Assembly (NCBI GenBank): GCA_002402585.1
Contig: DHGC01000025.1
Coordinates: forward strand, 48,313 to 112,312
Source of the DNA: Erysipelotrichaceae bacterium UBA4808
GTDB taxonomy: Bacteria; Bacillota_I; Bacilli_A; Erysipelotrichales; Erysipelotrichaceae
DNA: 64,000 nt
Direction of reading: 5' to 3'
Shown here: positions 46,639-57,703 of the stretch, one piece after another
How positions within the stretch are numbered: position 1 is the stretch's first letter
How the letters are laid out: each line of letters begins with the position of its first letter
Translations under genes and position numbers: made by a program
Notes under the pieces: generated by a model
The model's input: only the letters and a program-made list of their open reading frames with translations
Databases searched by the model: none
What the model was told of the DNA's origin: nothing

Positions 46639-47215
46639 ACTTTTTCTTTCCATACCTTTCAAGTGCAAGCTCATCATCCTTGCATAAACCATAATAGAGA
46701 TAGTCCGCACGATGACCATCGCGCTCTTTCTTTCGTTTTCGAAAGCGTCCTTCCAAGATAAAGCCTGCCTTTTCAATCACGCGTCCCGATGCTACATTGT
46801 CGGCACAATGATTGATTTCCAAGCGATAGAACCCACAGTGATGGAATAAGACAGGAATCAAAGCTTCAAGTGCTTCAAGCACTAAACCCTTACGCCAATG
46901 ATCACGATGAATCACATAGCCAATGACACCCACTTCATTGAAGTAAACTTGATTGACATCAATGGTTCCAATCATCCGCTTGCTTTCTTTTAAAACTATT
47001 GCATACGCTTCAGGCATCCCTACATCCATCCGATTCAAAAAGAGTTTGTCGATGATGTAGCGAGTGAATTCCACAGAATCATGTTTTTCAAACCAAAGAT
47101 ATTTGAGAACTTCGTCATCGCTACAATAAGCATACATATCTTCCGCATCCTCTAAACATACTGGCCTAAGTAATAAACGTTCTGTCTCGACAATTGGCAT
47201 TTCTAACTTCAACAC
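46610..47215 (-). CDS. GNAT N-acetyltransferase, RimJ/RimL-like
   Basis: Acetyl-CoA-dependent acetyltransferase of about 201 residues. ETERLLLRPVCLEDAEDMY is the usual N-terminal RimJ/RimL strand, and HRDHWRKGLVLEALEALI contains the acetyl-CoA loop (Q/RxxGxG/A variant). The target is unknown; ribosomal protein N-termini or amino compounds are possible. I chose GTG at 47215 because GGAGG lies 8 nt upstream. An ATG at 47230 sits directly on the T-box terminator U-run without a ribosome site. It is the first gene after a valine T-box and overlaps valS. Confidence 0.82.
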   Translation of the reverse strand: MLKLEMPIVETERLLLRPVCLEDAEDMYAYCSDDEVLKYLWFEKHDSVEFTRYIIDKLFLNRMDVGMPEAYAIVLKESKRMIGTIDVNQVYFNEVGVIGYVIHRDHWRKGLVLEALEALIPVLFHHCGFYRLEINHCADNVASGRVIEKAGFILEGRFRKRKKERDGHRADYLYYGLCKDDELALERYGKKKYEETTRNKV

Positions 47216-47230
47216 ATCTTTCACCTCCAT

Positions 47231-47434
47231 AAAAAAACGTCCCTAAAGGACGCTCGATAACGTGGTACCACCTTAATTTCACTACTGTGCTCAATGTGAT
47301 AACGGTACAACCGGATTAACTTACTCAATTCAGTAATCAGCTCCCGAAGGACAGGCTTATCTTGCTTGGCTTTGTCACATCAACCCAAAGCTTTCTTTGT
47401 TACCATAAGATAAGTTTATTTCGTTCACAGCTTT
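47231..47434 (-). ncRNA. T-box riboswitch, valine-specific (GUC)
   Basis: The leader RNA senses uncharged tRNA-Val. The apical Stem I core AAAGCTTTGG...CAAAGCC is visible. The specifier codon GUC (47352-47350) is followed by the CTTCGGGAGCTG segment that closes Stem I. The T-box motif AAGGTGGTACCACG is at 47274-47261, whose TGGT can pair with an ACCA 3' end. A terminator, CGTCC-TTTAG-GGACG plus seven U, is at 47252-47231. GUC agrees with the valS gene downstream. Confidence 0.88.
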
Positions 47435-47440
47435 GAATAC

Positions 47441-47469
47441 AGTATAGTCAAATTTGATAAGCGCGTCAA
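47441..47469 (-). promoter_or_regulatory. Promoter of the T-box/GNAT/valS unit
   Basis: TTGACG (47469-47464), a 17-nt spacer, TATACT (47446-47441). It starts 1 nt after the queH stop codon. Confidence 0.8.
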
Positions 47470-48108
47470 TTACACATCGAAATCTTTTTTATGCACAGAA
47501 TACTCACATCCACAATACTCTTGTTTGTAGATCCCTAAACGTTTCGCAGTGTTGACCGAGAAATCAATCCCTTTATTCTTCTTGAAGTTAGAATAGAAAT
47601 AATTAACGTTCGGATAAGCATTGGCCAAACGACGTGCAATGCCATTGATCTTATCCGCATTCTTTTGACGTGAGATTGTCATAACCGTCGTGCAGTACTC
47701 ATATCCATGTGTATTGGCATAGGCCAATGCTTGATTGATACGTAACGCATAGCACATGCCACAACGACTTGCCCCTTCTTTATCTGTGCTTCGTTTGGAT
47801 AGAAAGTCTGTGTTGTATTGATCATAATCATAGGGCTCTTCAATGATGGCGATCTTTGTTTGGTTTGATTCATTGAAAGAATTGACATAGGTTATTAATT
47901 CATTCAAACGCAAGTGATATTCTGATTCAGGATAAATATTCGAATTGTTATAGTAGATCGTAATGTCGAAGATATCGTACAGATACTCCAATGGCCAACT
48001 ATTACAAACCGCACAGCAGGACTGCATCAACAACCGGGGTTTTACACTTAATTTTCGAAGCTCTTCAAGCTTCTCGATTTCCCATTGATGATCTGTTAGC
48101 TTTCTCAT
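47470..48108 (-). CDS. queH: Epoxyqueuosine reductase QueH
   Basis: Last step of queuosine synthesis: reduces epoxyqueuosine in tRNA to queuosine. Non-cobalamin type (DUF208). An N-terminal SCCAVC cysteine cluster, a central [12 protein letters not shown], and the C-terminal QEYCGCEYS supply the metal and active-site cysteines. It has 212 residues. It overlaps queA by 4 nt as the last gene of typA-tgt-queA-queH. Confidence 0.93.
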   Translation of the reverse strand: MRKLTDHQWEIEKLEELRKLSVKPRLLMQSCCAVCNSWPLEYLYDIFDITIYYNNSNIYPESEYHLRLNELITYVNSFNESNQTKIAIIEEPYDYDQYNTDFLSKRSTDKEGASRCGMCYALRINQALAYANTHGYEYCTTVMTISRQKNADKINGIARRLANAYPNVNYFYSNFKKNKGIDFSVNTAKRLGIYKQEYCGCEYSVHKKDFDV

Positions 48109-49126
48109 TGGATGAACATGGCATCGCCAAAAGAGAAGAAACGATAACGTTCTTCAATCGCCATGTGATAGGCACGCAGAATGAAATCACGATTGGCGAA
48201 AGCACTCACCAACATGACTAAGGTTGACTTTGGTAAATGAAAGTTCGTGATCAAGGCATCGATTGCTTTAAATGTGTAACCTGGTGTGATAAAGATTTGG
48301 GTGGAACTGGTTTCTTCAATGAAACAACCATGTTTCTGCATTTGTGATTCCAAAGTTCGAACCGATGTTGTCCCAACTGCAATGATACGTCTTCCCTCTT
48401 GTTTAGCTTGATTCAAAATATTTGCACTCAATTGTGATACTTCATAAACTTCCTCATGCATGATGTGTTTATCGATATCGTCCACATCAACTGGTTTAAA
48501 CGTACCCAAGCCCACATGTAAGGTCACATAACAAAGCTGAACACCTTTTAATTCAAGTTCACGTAAAAGCTCTTTGGTAAAATGCAAGCCAGCTGTTGGG
48601 GCAGCCGCACTTCCAGATTGCTTGGCATAGACGGTTTGATAACGTTCTGGGTCTTCTAAGTGTTCTTTAATGTACGGTGGTAGTGGTATGGTCCCAAGCT
48701 TTGCCAGTACCTCCAAGAAGACACCTGCACTGATGATCTTGAAGCGACGTAAGCCTTGGTCCAAGACCTCGATGCATTCAAAGCGCAATTGCCCTTCACC
48801 AAATTCAATGATTGTATTCAATTTAACTGCTCGTGCATTACGGACCATGCATAAAACCGTATCTTGCTCATGTCTTAATATCAAGCACTCGATATGGGCA
48901 TTTGTCTCTGGCTTGATGCCAAAAAGACGTGCTGGTAAAACGCGTGTGTCATTAAGAACCAAAACATCTCCTGCATGAAGATAATCGATGATTTCATGAA
49001 AATGATGATGTTCGATGGATTCATTATTGCGATTCAAAACCAAGAGCCGTGATGCACAGCGATCCTCTAGCGGGTGTTGAGCAATCAAGTCTGTTGGTAA
49101 ATTAAAATCAAAATCATGTGTCTTCA

Positions 49127-49127
<1 letters not shown>
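48105..49127 (-). CDS. queA: S-adenosylmethionine:tRNA ribosyltransferase-isomerase QueA
   Basis: Transfers and rearranges the ribosyl part of SAM onto preQ1 in tRNA to give epoxyqueuosine. The start [19 protein letters not shown] and the motif [14 protein letters not shown] are diagnostic; TTSVRTLES is also conserved. It has 340 residues. Its start overlaps the tgt stop as TAATG, with GAGG upstream. Confidence 0.97.
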
Positions 49128-52115
<2,988 letters not shown>

Positions 52116-52142
52116 TAGGTTCCTCAGTTAATTAACTTGTTG

Positions 52143-52151
52143 ATTGTATCA
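52143..52151 (-). promoter_or_regulatory. typA promoter
   Basis: Extended -10 TGA-TACAAT (TACAAT at 52148-52143), with a leader of about 20 nt before GAGG. Confidence 0.5.
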
Positions 52152-52214
52152 CAATCACAGGTATTAAGCTTTCTTTTTTCACTCAGCTTTCACAACTTAA
52201 CTTACACCTTCCAT

Positions 52215-52220
52215 TATAAT
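52215..52220 (+). promoter_or_regulatory. -10 box of the candidate small RNA
   Basis: TATAAT on the + strand, pointing away from typA. TTCACA lies 20 nt upstream, a poor -35. The predicted start is near 52227. Confidence 0.45.
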
Positions 52221-52226
52221 AGAGTA

Positions 52227-52330
52227 CGACAAGAATACAATTTGTTTCCTTCTGCTCTTCATTTCCCTCCCACTCCTACAGAAGGAATTGATATATTAAA
52301 AGCGAGAATCTCGCTTTTAATTTTGTCTTT
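52227..52330 (+). ncRNA. Candidate small regulatory RNA with C-rich loop
   Basis: About 100 nt in the 229-nt typA-mutY gap, with its own -10 box and terminator. A 9-bp helix, TTCCTTCTG (52246-52254) with CAGAAGGAA (52279-52287), closes a 24-nt loop rich in C and U containing TTTCCCTCCCACTCC. Three more base pairs form across a 5-nt bulge. No open reading frame with a ribosome site was seen. The architecture resembles Gram-positive sRNAs that block Shine-Dalgarno sequences through UCCC loops. Loop bases 52262-52270 are perfectly complementary to GGAGGGAAA at the ppdK start. Confidence 0.5.
52296..52330 (+). terminator. Terminator before mutY (small RNA 3' end)
   Basis: TTAAAAGCGA (52296-52305) and TCGCTTTTAA (52311-52320) pair around GAATC, followed by TTTTGTCTTT. 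The T-rich tail is only on the + strand side, yet no + strand protein gene precedes it, which supports a short RNA gene here. Confidence 0.7.
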
Positions 52331-52332
52331 GC

Positions 52333-52344
52333 TATAATAACATC
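52333..52344 (+). promoter_or_regulatory. Leaderless promoter of mutY
   Basis: TGC-TATAAT (TATAAT at 52333-52338), AACATC, then ATG at 52345. There is no ribosome site. Confidence 0.65.
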
Positions 52345-53346
52345 ATGTCAAAACTACACATCGACCTTGTCAATTGGTACAATCAAAATAAACGTAATCT
52401 CGCTTTTAGACTTAATCAAGATCCCTATCGGGTTTGGATCAGTGAAATCATGGCTCAACAGACCCAAATCGACACCTTGATTCCTTATTATGAGCGATGG
52501 ATGCATCAATATCCAATTCTTTCCGATTTGTTTGTTGCTGAAGAAGAAGATCTTTATCGTTTATGGGAAGGCTTAGGCTATTATTCGCGCGTACGAAACA
52601 TTCAAAAAGCCGCTCTACAAATCAAAAATGAGTATGCATCCATTTTCCCGAACACTAAAGATGCGATTCAAACGCTTCCCGGAATTGGTGACTATACCGC
52701 AGCCGCCATCGCATCCATCTGTTTCAACGAAAAGCAAGCTGCCATCGATGGGAATGTGAAACGTGTCATGAGTCGTTTATTCCTTTGGGATGAAACCATC
52801 TTAAGAAAAGAATTTAATAAACAAATCAAAAACAAGATTGAAACTTGGATGAATGATGTGAATCCTGGCGACCTTACACAAGCATTGATGGAATTAGGTG
52901 CATTGATCTGTACGAAACAAGCCAAGTGTGAACATTGTCCACTCAAACCACATTGTCTAGCTTTACAAAATAATGTGGTTGATGCATATCCAAAAGCAGC
53001 TAAACAACTCACGAAGCAGACTGAACAAATCGATGTGGTGCTTCTCATCAATAAAAACAATGAATTTGCTTTAACCTTGGATCATTCAGATTCTTTAATG
53101 CAAGGCTATTATCGACTTCCTAGCTTAAAGCAAGTGAATATCACTGACGCTAAAAAAGACGGCACATTGAGGCACGTCTTTAGTCATAAGATATGGGAAG
53201 TAAATTTCTATATTGCAAAAGTCAAACAAAATCATGATTTCAAATTGGTCAATTATGATGAAAGTCTAAAGCTACCTATTATTACACTTCATCGTAAATG
53301 GCTAAAGCAGAAATCCTCGCTTATTCAAAGCCAAAATACGTTTTGA
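52345..53346 (+). CDS. mutY: A/G-specific adenine DNA glycosylase MutY
   Basis: Removes adenine mispaired with 8-oxoguanine. The helix-hairpin-helix is LPGIGDYTAAAIASI, the catalytic aspartate is in AIDGNVKRVMSR, and the 4Fe-4S cluster is C-x6-C-x2-C-x5-C (CTKQAKCEHCPLKPHC). The C-terminal NUDIX-like domain recognises 8-oxoG. It has 333 residues. The start is predicted to be leaderless. Its last 45 nt overlap the convergent patatin gene. Confidence 0.96.
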   Translation: MSKLHIDLVNWYNQNKRNLAFRLNQDPYRVWISEIMAQQTQIDTLIPYYERWMHQYPILSDLFVAEEEDLYRLWEGLGYYSRVRNIQKAALQIKNEYASIFPNTKDAIQTLPGIGDYTAAAIASICFNEKQAAIDGNVKRVMSRLFLWDETILRKEFNKQIKNKIETWMNDVNPGDLTQALMELGALICTKQAKCEHCPLKPHCLALQNNVVDAYPKAAKQLTKQTEQIDVVLLINKNNEFALTLDHSDSLMQGYYRLPSLKQVNITDAKKDGTLRHVFSHKIWEVNFYIAKVKQNHDFKLVNYDESLKLPIITLHRKWLKQKSSLIQSQNTF

Positions 53347-54180
53347 TTCTTCTTTTGCTTTTTGGTATCCAAGATTAATGGCAGCTTCTCCTTGTCCAAA
53401 GGAAAAGATGCCTATTTTTTTATCAAAAACATTAAGATTGAAATCCGCCATATGCATCATGCTGGCTGTTGTCTGAACTGTCATCAATTCTACGATACGT
53501 GCCCCAATCTCAGTCACATGTTTGCTTCTTTCAAACGTACTGATATTTTCCATGGATACCGAAAAGACTTTCCCATAACCCATTTCTTTCAAAGGTAATA
53601 CCGGTAGATTCATTAAGATTCCACCATCCACCAACTGCATGTCTTTTAACTCCAATGTCTCAAAAACCATCGGAAACGAACAAGAAGCTCTGAGGGCATC
53701 CCCAATGGATACATCATCATGGATAAGAACTTGGGTTGTGAGTGGTTTGATCCAATCTTTTCGATTTGTAAAATAAACCAATTTACCACTGATCAAATCC
53801 ACAGCAATGATGATCAAAGGATATTTGATATCTTTCAACATTTTCACGCGATAATCTTTTATTTCATCTTCAATGATCTCAACGAAGCGCGTAGGATCGA
53901 CCAAACCCGTTATCGTACGTGTCAATAAGGGAAACACTTGTGCATTCGTTGGGGCAAGTAGTTTTTCATCAATGATTGTTTTTTCAATCTTGAGCAGATG
54001 CATTTGGATTCTATCAATTGGGACACCCATCGCCATAAATGTCGCAATGACCGAACCCATACTTGTTCCTGCAAATGCCTCCATTTTGATGTTTTGCTCA
54101 GTTAAATAACGTAGCGCCCCGATTTGACAATACGCTTTGATTCCTCCACCACATAAGGCAACCCCTAATTTTTTTTTCAC
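53302..54180 (-). CDS. Patatin-like phospholipase
   Basis: Serine acyl hydrolase of the RssA/YchK type, 292 residues. The oxyanion loop is CGGGIKAY, the nucleophile serine is in GTSMGSV, and the catalytic aspartate is in LVDGGILMN. The natural lipid substrate is unknown. It starts with GTG preceded by AAGGAG. It lies 9 nt downstream of zwf in the gnd-zwf operon and overlaps mutY tail to tail. Confidence 0.92.
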   Translation of the reverse strand: MKKKLGVALCGGGIKAYCQIGALRYLTEQNIKMEAFAGTSMGSVIATFMAMGVPIDRIQMHLLKIEKTIIDEKLLAPTNAQVFPLLTRTITGLVDPTRFVEIIEDEIKDYRVKMLKDIKYPLIIIAVDLISGKLVYFTNRKDWIKPLTTQVLIHDDVSIGDALRASCSFPMVFETLELKDMQLVDGGILMNLPVLPLKEMGYGKVFSVSMENISTFERSKHVTEIGARIVELMTVQTTASMMHMADFNLNVFDKKIGIFSFGQGEAAINLGYQKAKEESKRILALNKRGFLL

Positions 54181-54189
54181 AATATCTCC

Positions 54190-55617
54190 TTAATAGGACA
54201 ATTCATCCTCTTCCAACCAATAATAACCATCCTCATTCAACATCTGATCTGCTTCAATTGGACCCTGTGTGTACGATGGATAAATGGATAATTCAATCTT
54301 ATCACTCGCTATCTTACTTGTGATTGCTTCTCCGAAATGCCAACTTAATTCTACGATTGGCCATGGTGTAAACAAGCCATCATCATGATTGAAGGCATCA
54401 TCCAATAAACGTTCATAGGCTTCAGGTGTATTGATGCGATTCTCTAAGATACAACTTTGACAGAAGTCCATTTTAACTTCAGTGATTGTATTGATAGTTC
54501 CGGGTTTCTTTGCATTGAACGAAAGACTGATTCCTTCATCGGGTTGAACTTTGATGGTCAAGACTTCATGCTGTTTACATCGATATAGATCATTCCCATT
54601 TGCCTTGAATATGACTTTGATGTAAGTGGCACGCTGACTCAAACGTTTACCTGTTCGCAAATAGATCGGTACACCTTTAAGTGGACCCTCATTCAAATGC
54701 AAACGAACAGCGGCATAGGTGTCAATCTTAGAATTTGGATCAATGTTCTGCTCATCGCGATATGCAGGATGTTCATCTTTAGCACCATACTGTCCAATAA
54801 CCAATTTATCCAAAGAAACATTGGCGAGTACGGATATCTGCTTATTCACCATGTCTGAACTATTCAAAGATACTGGTCGTTCCATGACCACATAGCTCAT
54901 GATTTGTAATAAATGATTCTGCAACATATCTTTGATTGCACCCGCTTGCTCATAATATGAACCACGTGTTTCAACCCCTACGGTTTCAGCAGCGGTGATT
55001 TGAATCTGTTCAATGTTCTCATTGTTCCAAACTGACTCGAAAAGGCGATTGCTGAAACGAATCGCGAGAATGTTTTGGATCATTTCCTTACCAAGATAAT
55101 GATCGATATGATAGATGTGTTTCTCATTAAACCACTGATTCAATGCATGATTGACTTCTTTGGCATGCTTTAAACTATCTCCAAATGGCTTTTCTAAAAT
55201 GACGCGATGTGTTCCATTCTTCAAATAACCAGATTTATATAAACCCTCTGAAATTGTTGTAAAGAACTCCGGAGAAACCGCAAAGTAGTAAAGGTTGTCC
55301 TCTCCACAAGGATAGTCATCCAATTTATCATATGCACCCATATGCGTGAACTCCATTTGGATGTAGCGAATATGTTTGATAAATGCAAGATAGGTTGTTT
55401 CATCAAACTTGAAACGCGTTTGTTTACGAATCCAAGGTTCAATAATCTCAAGATACTCAGCTTGTGTATAGTTCCTTCGACCAATGCATCGAACCTCAAA
55501 ATCATCCGCTAAATGCGAACGATGTTTAAGATGATACAAAGCCGGTAAGAGTTTACGATAGGTCAGATCACCGGTTGATCCAAAGATTGTAAAAACAAGA
55601 CTGGGTTTACTTGACAT
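54190..55617 (-). CDS. zwf: Glucose-6-phosphate dehydrogenase
   Basis: First enzyme of the oxidative pentose phosphate pathway, making NADPH and 6-phosphogluconolactone. The N-terminal nucleotide motif is IFGSTGDLTYRKLLPALY, the substrate-binding VILEKPFG is present, and the active-site signature is HIDHYLGKE. It has 475 residues from the ATG at 55617, which has GGGG 5 nt upstream and overlaps the gnd stop by 11 nt. An ATG six codons earlier with GAAGGA is a possible alternative. The far upstream part of the open frame is a gnd shadow. Confidence 0.96.
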   Translation of the reverse strand: MSSKPSLVFTIFGSTGDLTYRKLLPALYHLKHRSHLADDFEVRCIGRRNYTQAEYLEIIEPWIRKQTRFKFDETTYLAFIKHIRYIQMEFTHMGAYDKLDDYPCGEDNLYYFAVSPEFFTTISEGLYKSGYLKNGTHRVILEKPFGDSLKHAKEVNHALNQWFNEKHIYHIDHYLGKEMIQNILAIRFSNRLFESVWNNENIEQIQITAAETVGVETRGSYYEQAGAIKDMLQNHLLQIMSYVVMERPVSLNSSDMVNKQISVLANVSLDKLVIGQYGAKDEHPAYRDEQNIDPNSKIDTYAAVRLHLNEGPLKGVPIYLRTGKRLSQRATYIKVIFKANGNDLYRCKQHEVLTIKVQPDEGISLSFNAKKPGTINTITEVKMDFCQSCILENRINTPEAYERLLDDAFNHDDGLFTPWPIVELSWHFGEAITSKIASDKIELSIYPSYTQGPIEADQMLNEDGYYWLEEDELSY

Positions 55618-57022
55618 CTTTTCCCCAACTTTCATAGTGATAACTTCCTTCTCGATCCAACCGCTCAAAGGTATGTGCTCCAAAGTAGTCCCGTTGTGCC
55701 TGTACGAGATTGGTTGATAAAGCATCTGAGCGATAAGCATCGTAATAATTGATGGCGGAACTGAAGGCTGGTGCAGGCACCCCATTCATAATGGCAATCG
55801 CATTGACTTCACGTAAGGCAAACAACGAATCATCCGCGATCTTCAAGAAATAATCATCCAATAGTAAATTATCGAGTTTAGGATTCTTAGTATAAGCTTC
55901 CGCAATCCGATTCAAGAAACGTGCACGAATGATGCATCCACCTCTGAAGATCTTCGCAATCGCTTCAAAGTCTAAATCCCAATTGTATTGTTTTGCAGCT
56001 TCCTTTAGAAGTGCAAAACCTTGTGCATAGGATACAACTTTCGCTAAATAAAGCGCCTTACGAACCTTTTCGATGAACGCATTGCGATCAATGTCATTTG
56101 TTTGCGTATGACTTGGTAAAATCACATTTGCACGGATTCGTTCTTCGCGTAACGAAGAGATGAAGCGTGCATAAACAGCACTTGTGATTACAGAGGTGTG
56201 AATTCCAAGATCCATCGATTCCTTCGAAGTCCAAATACCCGTACCTTTTTGCCCCGCATTATCTTTGATCACATCAATGATATCCGCATCGCTTAAGTCA
56301 TCTTTCGTTTTAAAGATATGACTGGTGATTTCAATCAAATACGAATCCAAATCACCTTTATTCCACTCCGTAAAGACATCCGCAAGCTCTTTATTGTTTA
56401 AGCCACCCACATTCTTTAATAAATGATAGGCTTCAGAAATCAATTCCATATCTCCATACTCAATACCATTGTGGACCATCTTAACATAATGTCCTGCCCC
56501 ATCACTTCCAATGTAGGTCGTGCATGCTTCTCCTTCAGCTTTAGCAGAGATGGCTTCCAACATGTCCTTCAAATGACCATGGGCTTCTTTATTACCACCC
56601 GGCATGATCGCAGGGCCAAAACGAGCTCCTTCTTCACCACCAGATACACCCATCCCAAAAAAGTTGATGCCCTTTTCCTTTGCGGCTTTTTCACGACGAA
56701 TCGTATCTAAGAAAAATGAGTTGCCGGCATCCGCAACGATATCCCCTTCATCCAATAAGGGATAAAGTAGGTCCAAGAACGCATCCACTGGTTTGCCAGC
56801 CTTGACCATCAAAATGATCTTACGTGGACTTTCTAACAGGTTCACAAATTCTTCGAGTGTTTCTGAACCCGTTAGATTCGCTGTTGGGTTCTCAAACAAA
56901 ACATTTTTAGTGACTTCATAAGTGCGATTATAAATTGCGACTGAGTAGCCATGGTCCGCAATATTCAATGCGAGGTTTTTACCCATGACCGCCATACCGA
57001 TAACGCCAATGTTTCTTTTCAT
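55607..57022 (-). CDS. gnd: 6-phosphogluconate dehydrogenase (decarboxylating)
   Basis: Converts 6-phosphogluconate to ribulose 5-phosphate with NADP reduction. The Rossmann motif is GVIGMAVMGKNLALN, then GVSGGEEGARFGPAIMPGG, and the active-site lysine is in YVKMVHNGIEYGD. It has 471 residues, the long form. The leader has AGAGGA before the ATG. It overlaps zwf, so the two dehydrogenases are made together. Confidence 0.97.
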   Translation of the reverse strand: MKRNIGVIGMAVMGKNLALNIADHGYSVAIYNRTYEVTKNVLFENPTANLTGSETLEEFVNLLESPRKIILMVKAGKPVDAFLDLLYPLLDEGDIVADAGNSFFLDTIRREKAAKEKGINFFGMGVSGGEEGARFGPAIMPGGNKEAHGHLKDMLEAISAKAEGEACTTYIGSDGAGHYVKMVHNGIEYGDMELISEAYHLLKNVGGLNNKELADVFTEWNKGDLDSYLIEITSHIFKTKDDLSDADIIDVIKDNAGQKGTGIWTSKESMDLGIHTSVITSAVYARFISSLREERIRANVILPSHTQTNDIDRNAFIEKVRKALYLAKVVSYAQGFALLKEAAKQYNWDLDFEAIAKIFRGGCIIRARFLNRIAEAYTKNPKLDNLLLDDYFLKIADDSLFALREVNAIAIMNGVPAPAFSSAINYYDAYRSDALSTNLVQAQRDYFGAHTFERLDREGSYHYESWGKDVK

Positions 57023-57043
57023 AATTTATTCCTCTTTTCTTTT

Positions 57044-57049
57044 ATTATA
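57044..57049 (-). promoter_or_regulatory. -10 box of gnd-zwf-patatin
   Basis: TATAAT 22 nt upstream of the gnd start. It lies just beyond the nitroreductase stop codon. Confidence 0.5.
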
Positions 57050-57051
57050 CG

Positions 57052-57609
57052 CTATTTCTTTAGAATCGATTCCATGAAAGGACGTCTTAATCCTGGTTTT
57101 TCACGTTCTTGATACTTTTCGCTTAGGGTATGGATATCCCCAGGATAACCAACAGCAATTATCAAGATGACTTCGAAATCATCTTCAATTGTAAAGGATT
57201 CATGAATCATTTGTTTATCAAAGCCACCGATCGCATGCGCAATCAAATTACGTCGATGCGCTTCTAAGCTTAAGAAAGCCCAAGCTGCACCTGCATCGAA
57301 ACGACTGTAGAAGTTATCTTTCCCATTAAACGTTGTCGTCTTTTTAGTACATAAAGCAATCAACATCGGAGCGTGTTGTGCCCAGTCATGATTGCTTGGA
57401 AAAAGCGATTGTTTTAAAATGGATAGATCATTTGGCTTTTCACCTAAAATGAAACGCCAAGGCTGCTCGTTTAAAGAAGAAGGAGCTAGGCTTGCAGCTT
57501 CAATAAGCGCATATAAATCGTCTTGATGCACTGATTTAGTGCTGAACGCACGCGCTGACCAACGATCTTGAATCTCTTTTAAGAGTGGATACTGTGTTAT
57601 TCTTTGCAT
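57052..57609 (-). CDS. Nitroreductase-family FMN protein
   Basis: NAD(P)H-dependent flavoreductase of 185 residues. The FMN-binding RWSARAF near the N-terminus and APSSLNEQPWRFI are typical, as is AIGGFDKQ and the C-terminal IAVGYPG. Substrates (nitro compounds, quinones, enones) cannot be assigned. The Shine-Dalgarno GAGGTAAAT follows an extended -10 promoter. It lies upstream of gnd on the same strand. Confidence 0.9.
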   Translation of the reverse strand: MQRITQYPLLKEIQDRWSARAFSTKSVHQDDLYALIEAASLAPSSLNEQPWRFILGEKPNDLSILKQSLFPSNHDWAQHAPMLIALCTKKTTTFNGKDNFYSRFDAGAAWAFLSLEAHRRNLIAHAIGGFDKQMIHESFTIEDDFEVILIIAVGYPGDIHTLSEKYQEREKPGLRRPFMESILKK

Positions 57610-57632
57610 ATTTACCTCAAGTCAACATTGAA

Positions 57633-57641
57633 ATTATAGCA
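57633..57641 (-). promoter_or_regulatory. Nitroreductase promoter
   Basis: Extended -10 TGC-TATAAT (TATAAT at 57638-57633), upstream of GAGGTAAATATG. Confidence 0.6.
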
Positions 57642-57674
57642 TAGGCCATCTTATCCTCATGTAGGGATGCCCCA

Positions 57675-57703
57675 ATAAAAAACCAAAACATACGTTCTGG
57701 TTA
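57675..57703 (-). terminator. Terminator of the degV-tdh/kbl operon
   Basis: AACCAGAAC-GTAT-GTTTTGGTT, a 9-bp stem with one G-T pair, followed by TTTT. It overlaps the stop codon of the Tdh-Kbl gene. Confidence 0.85.
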
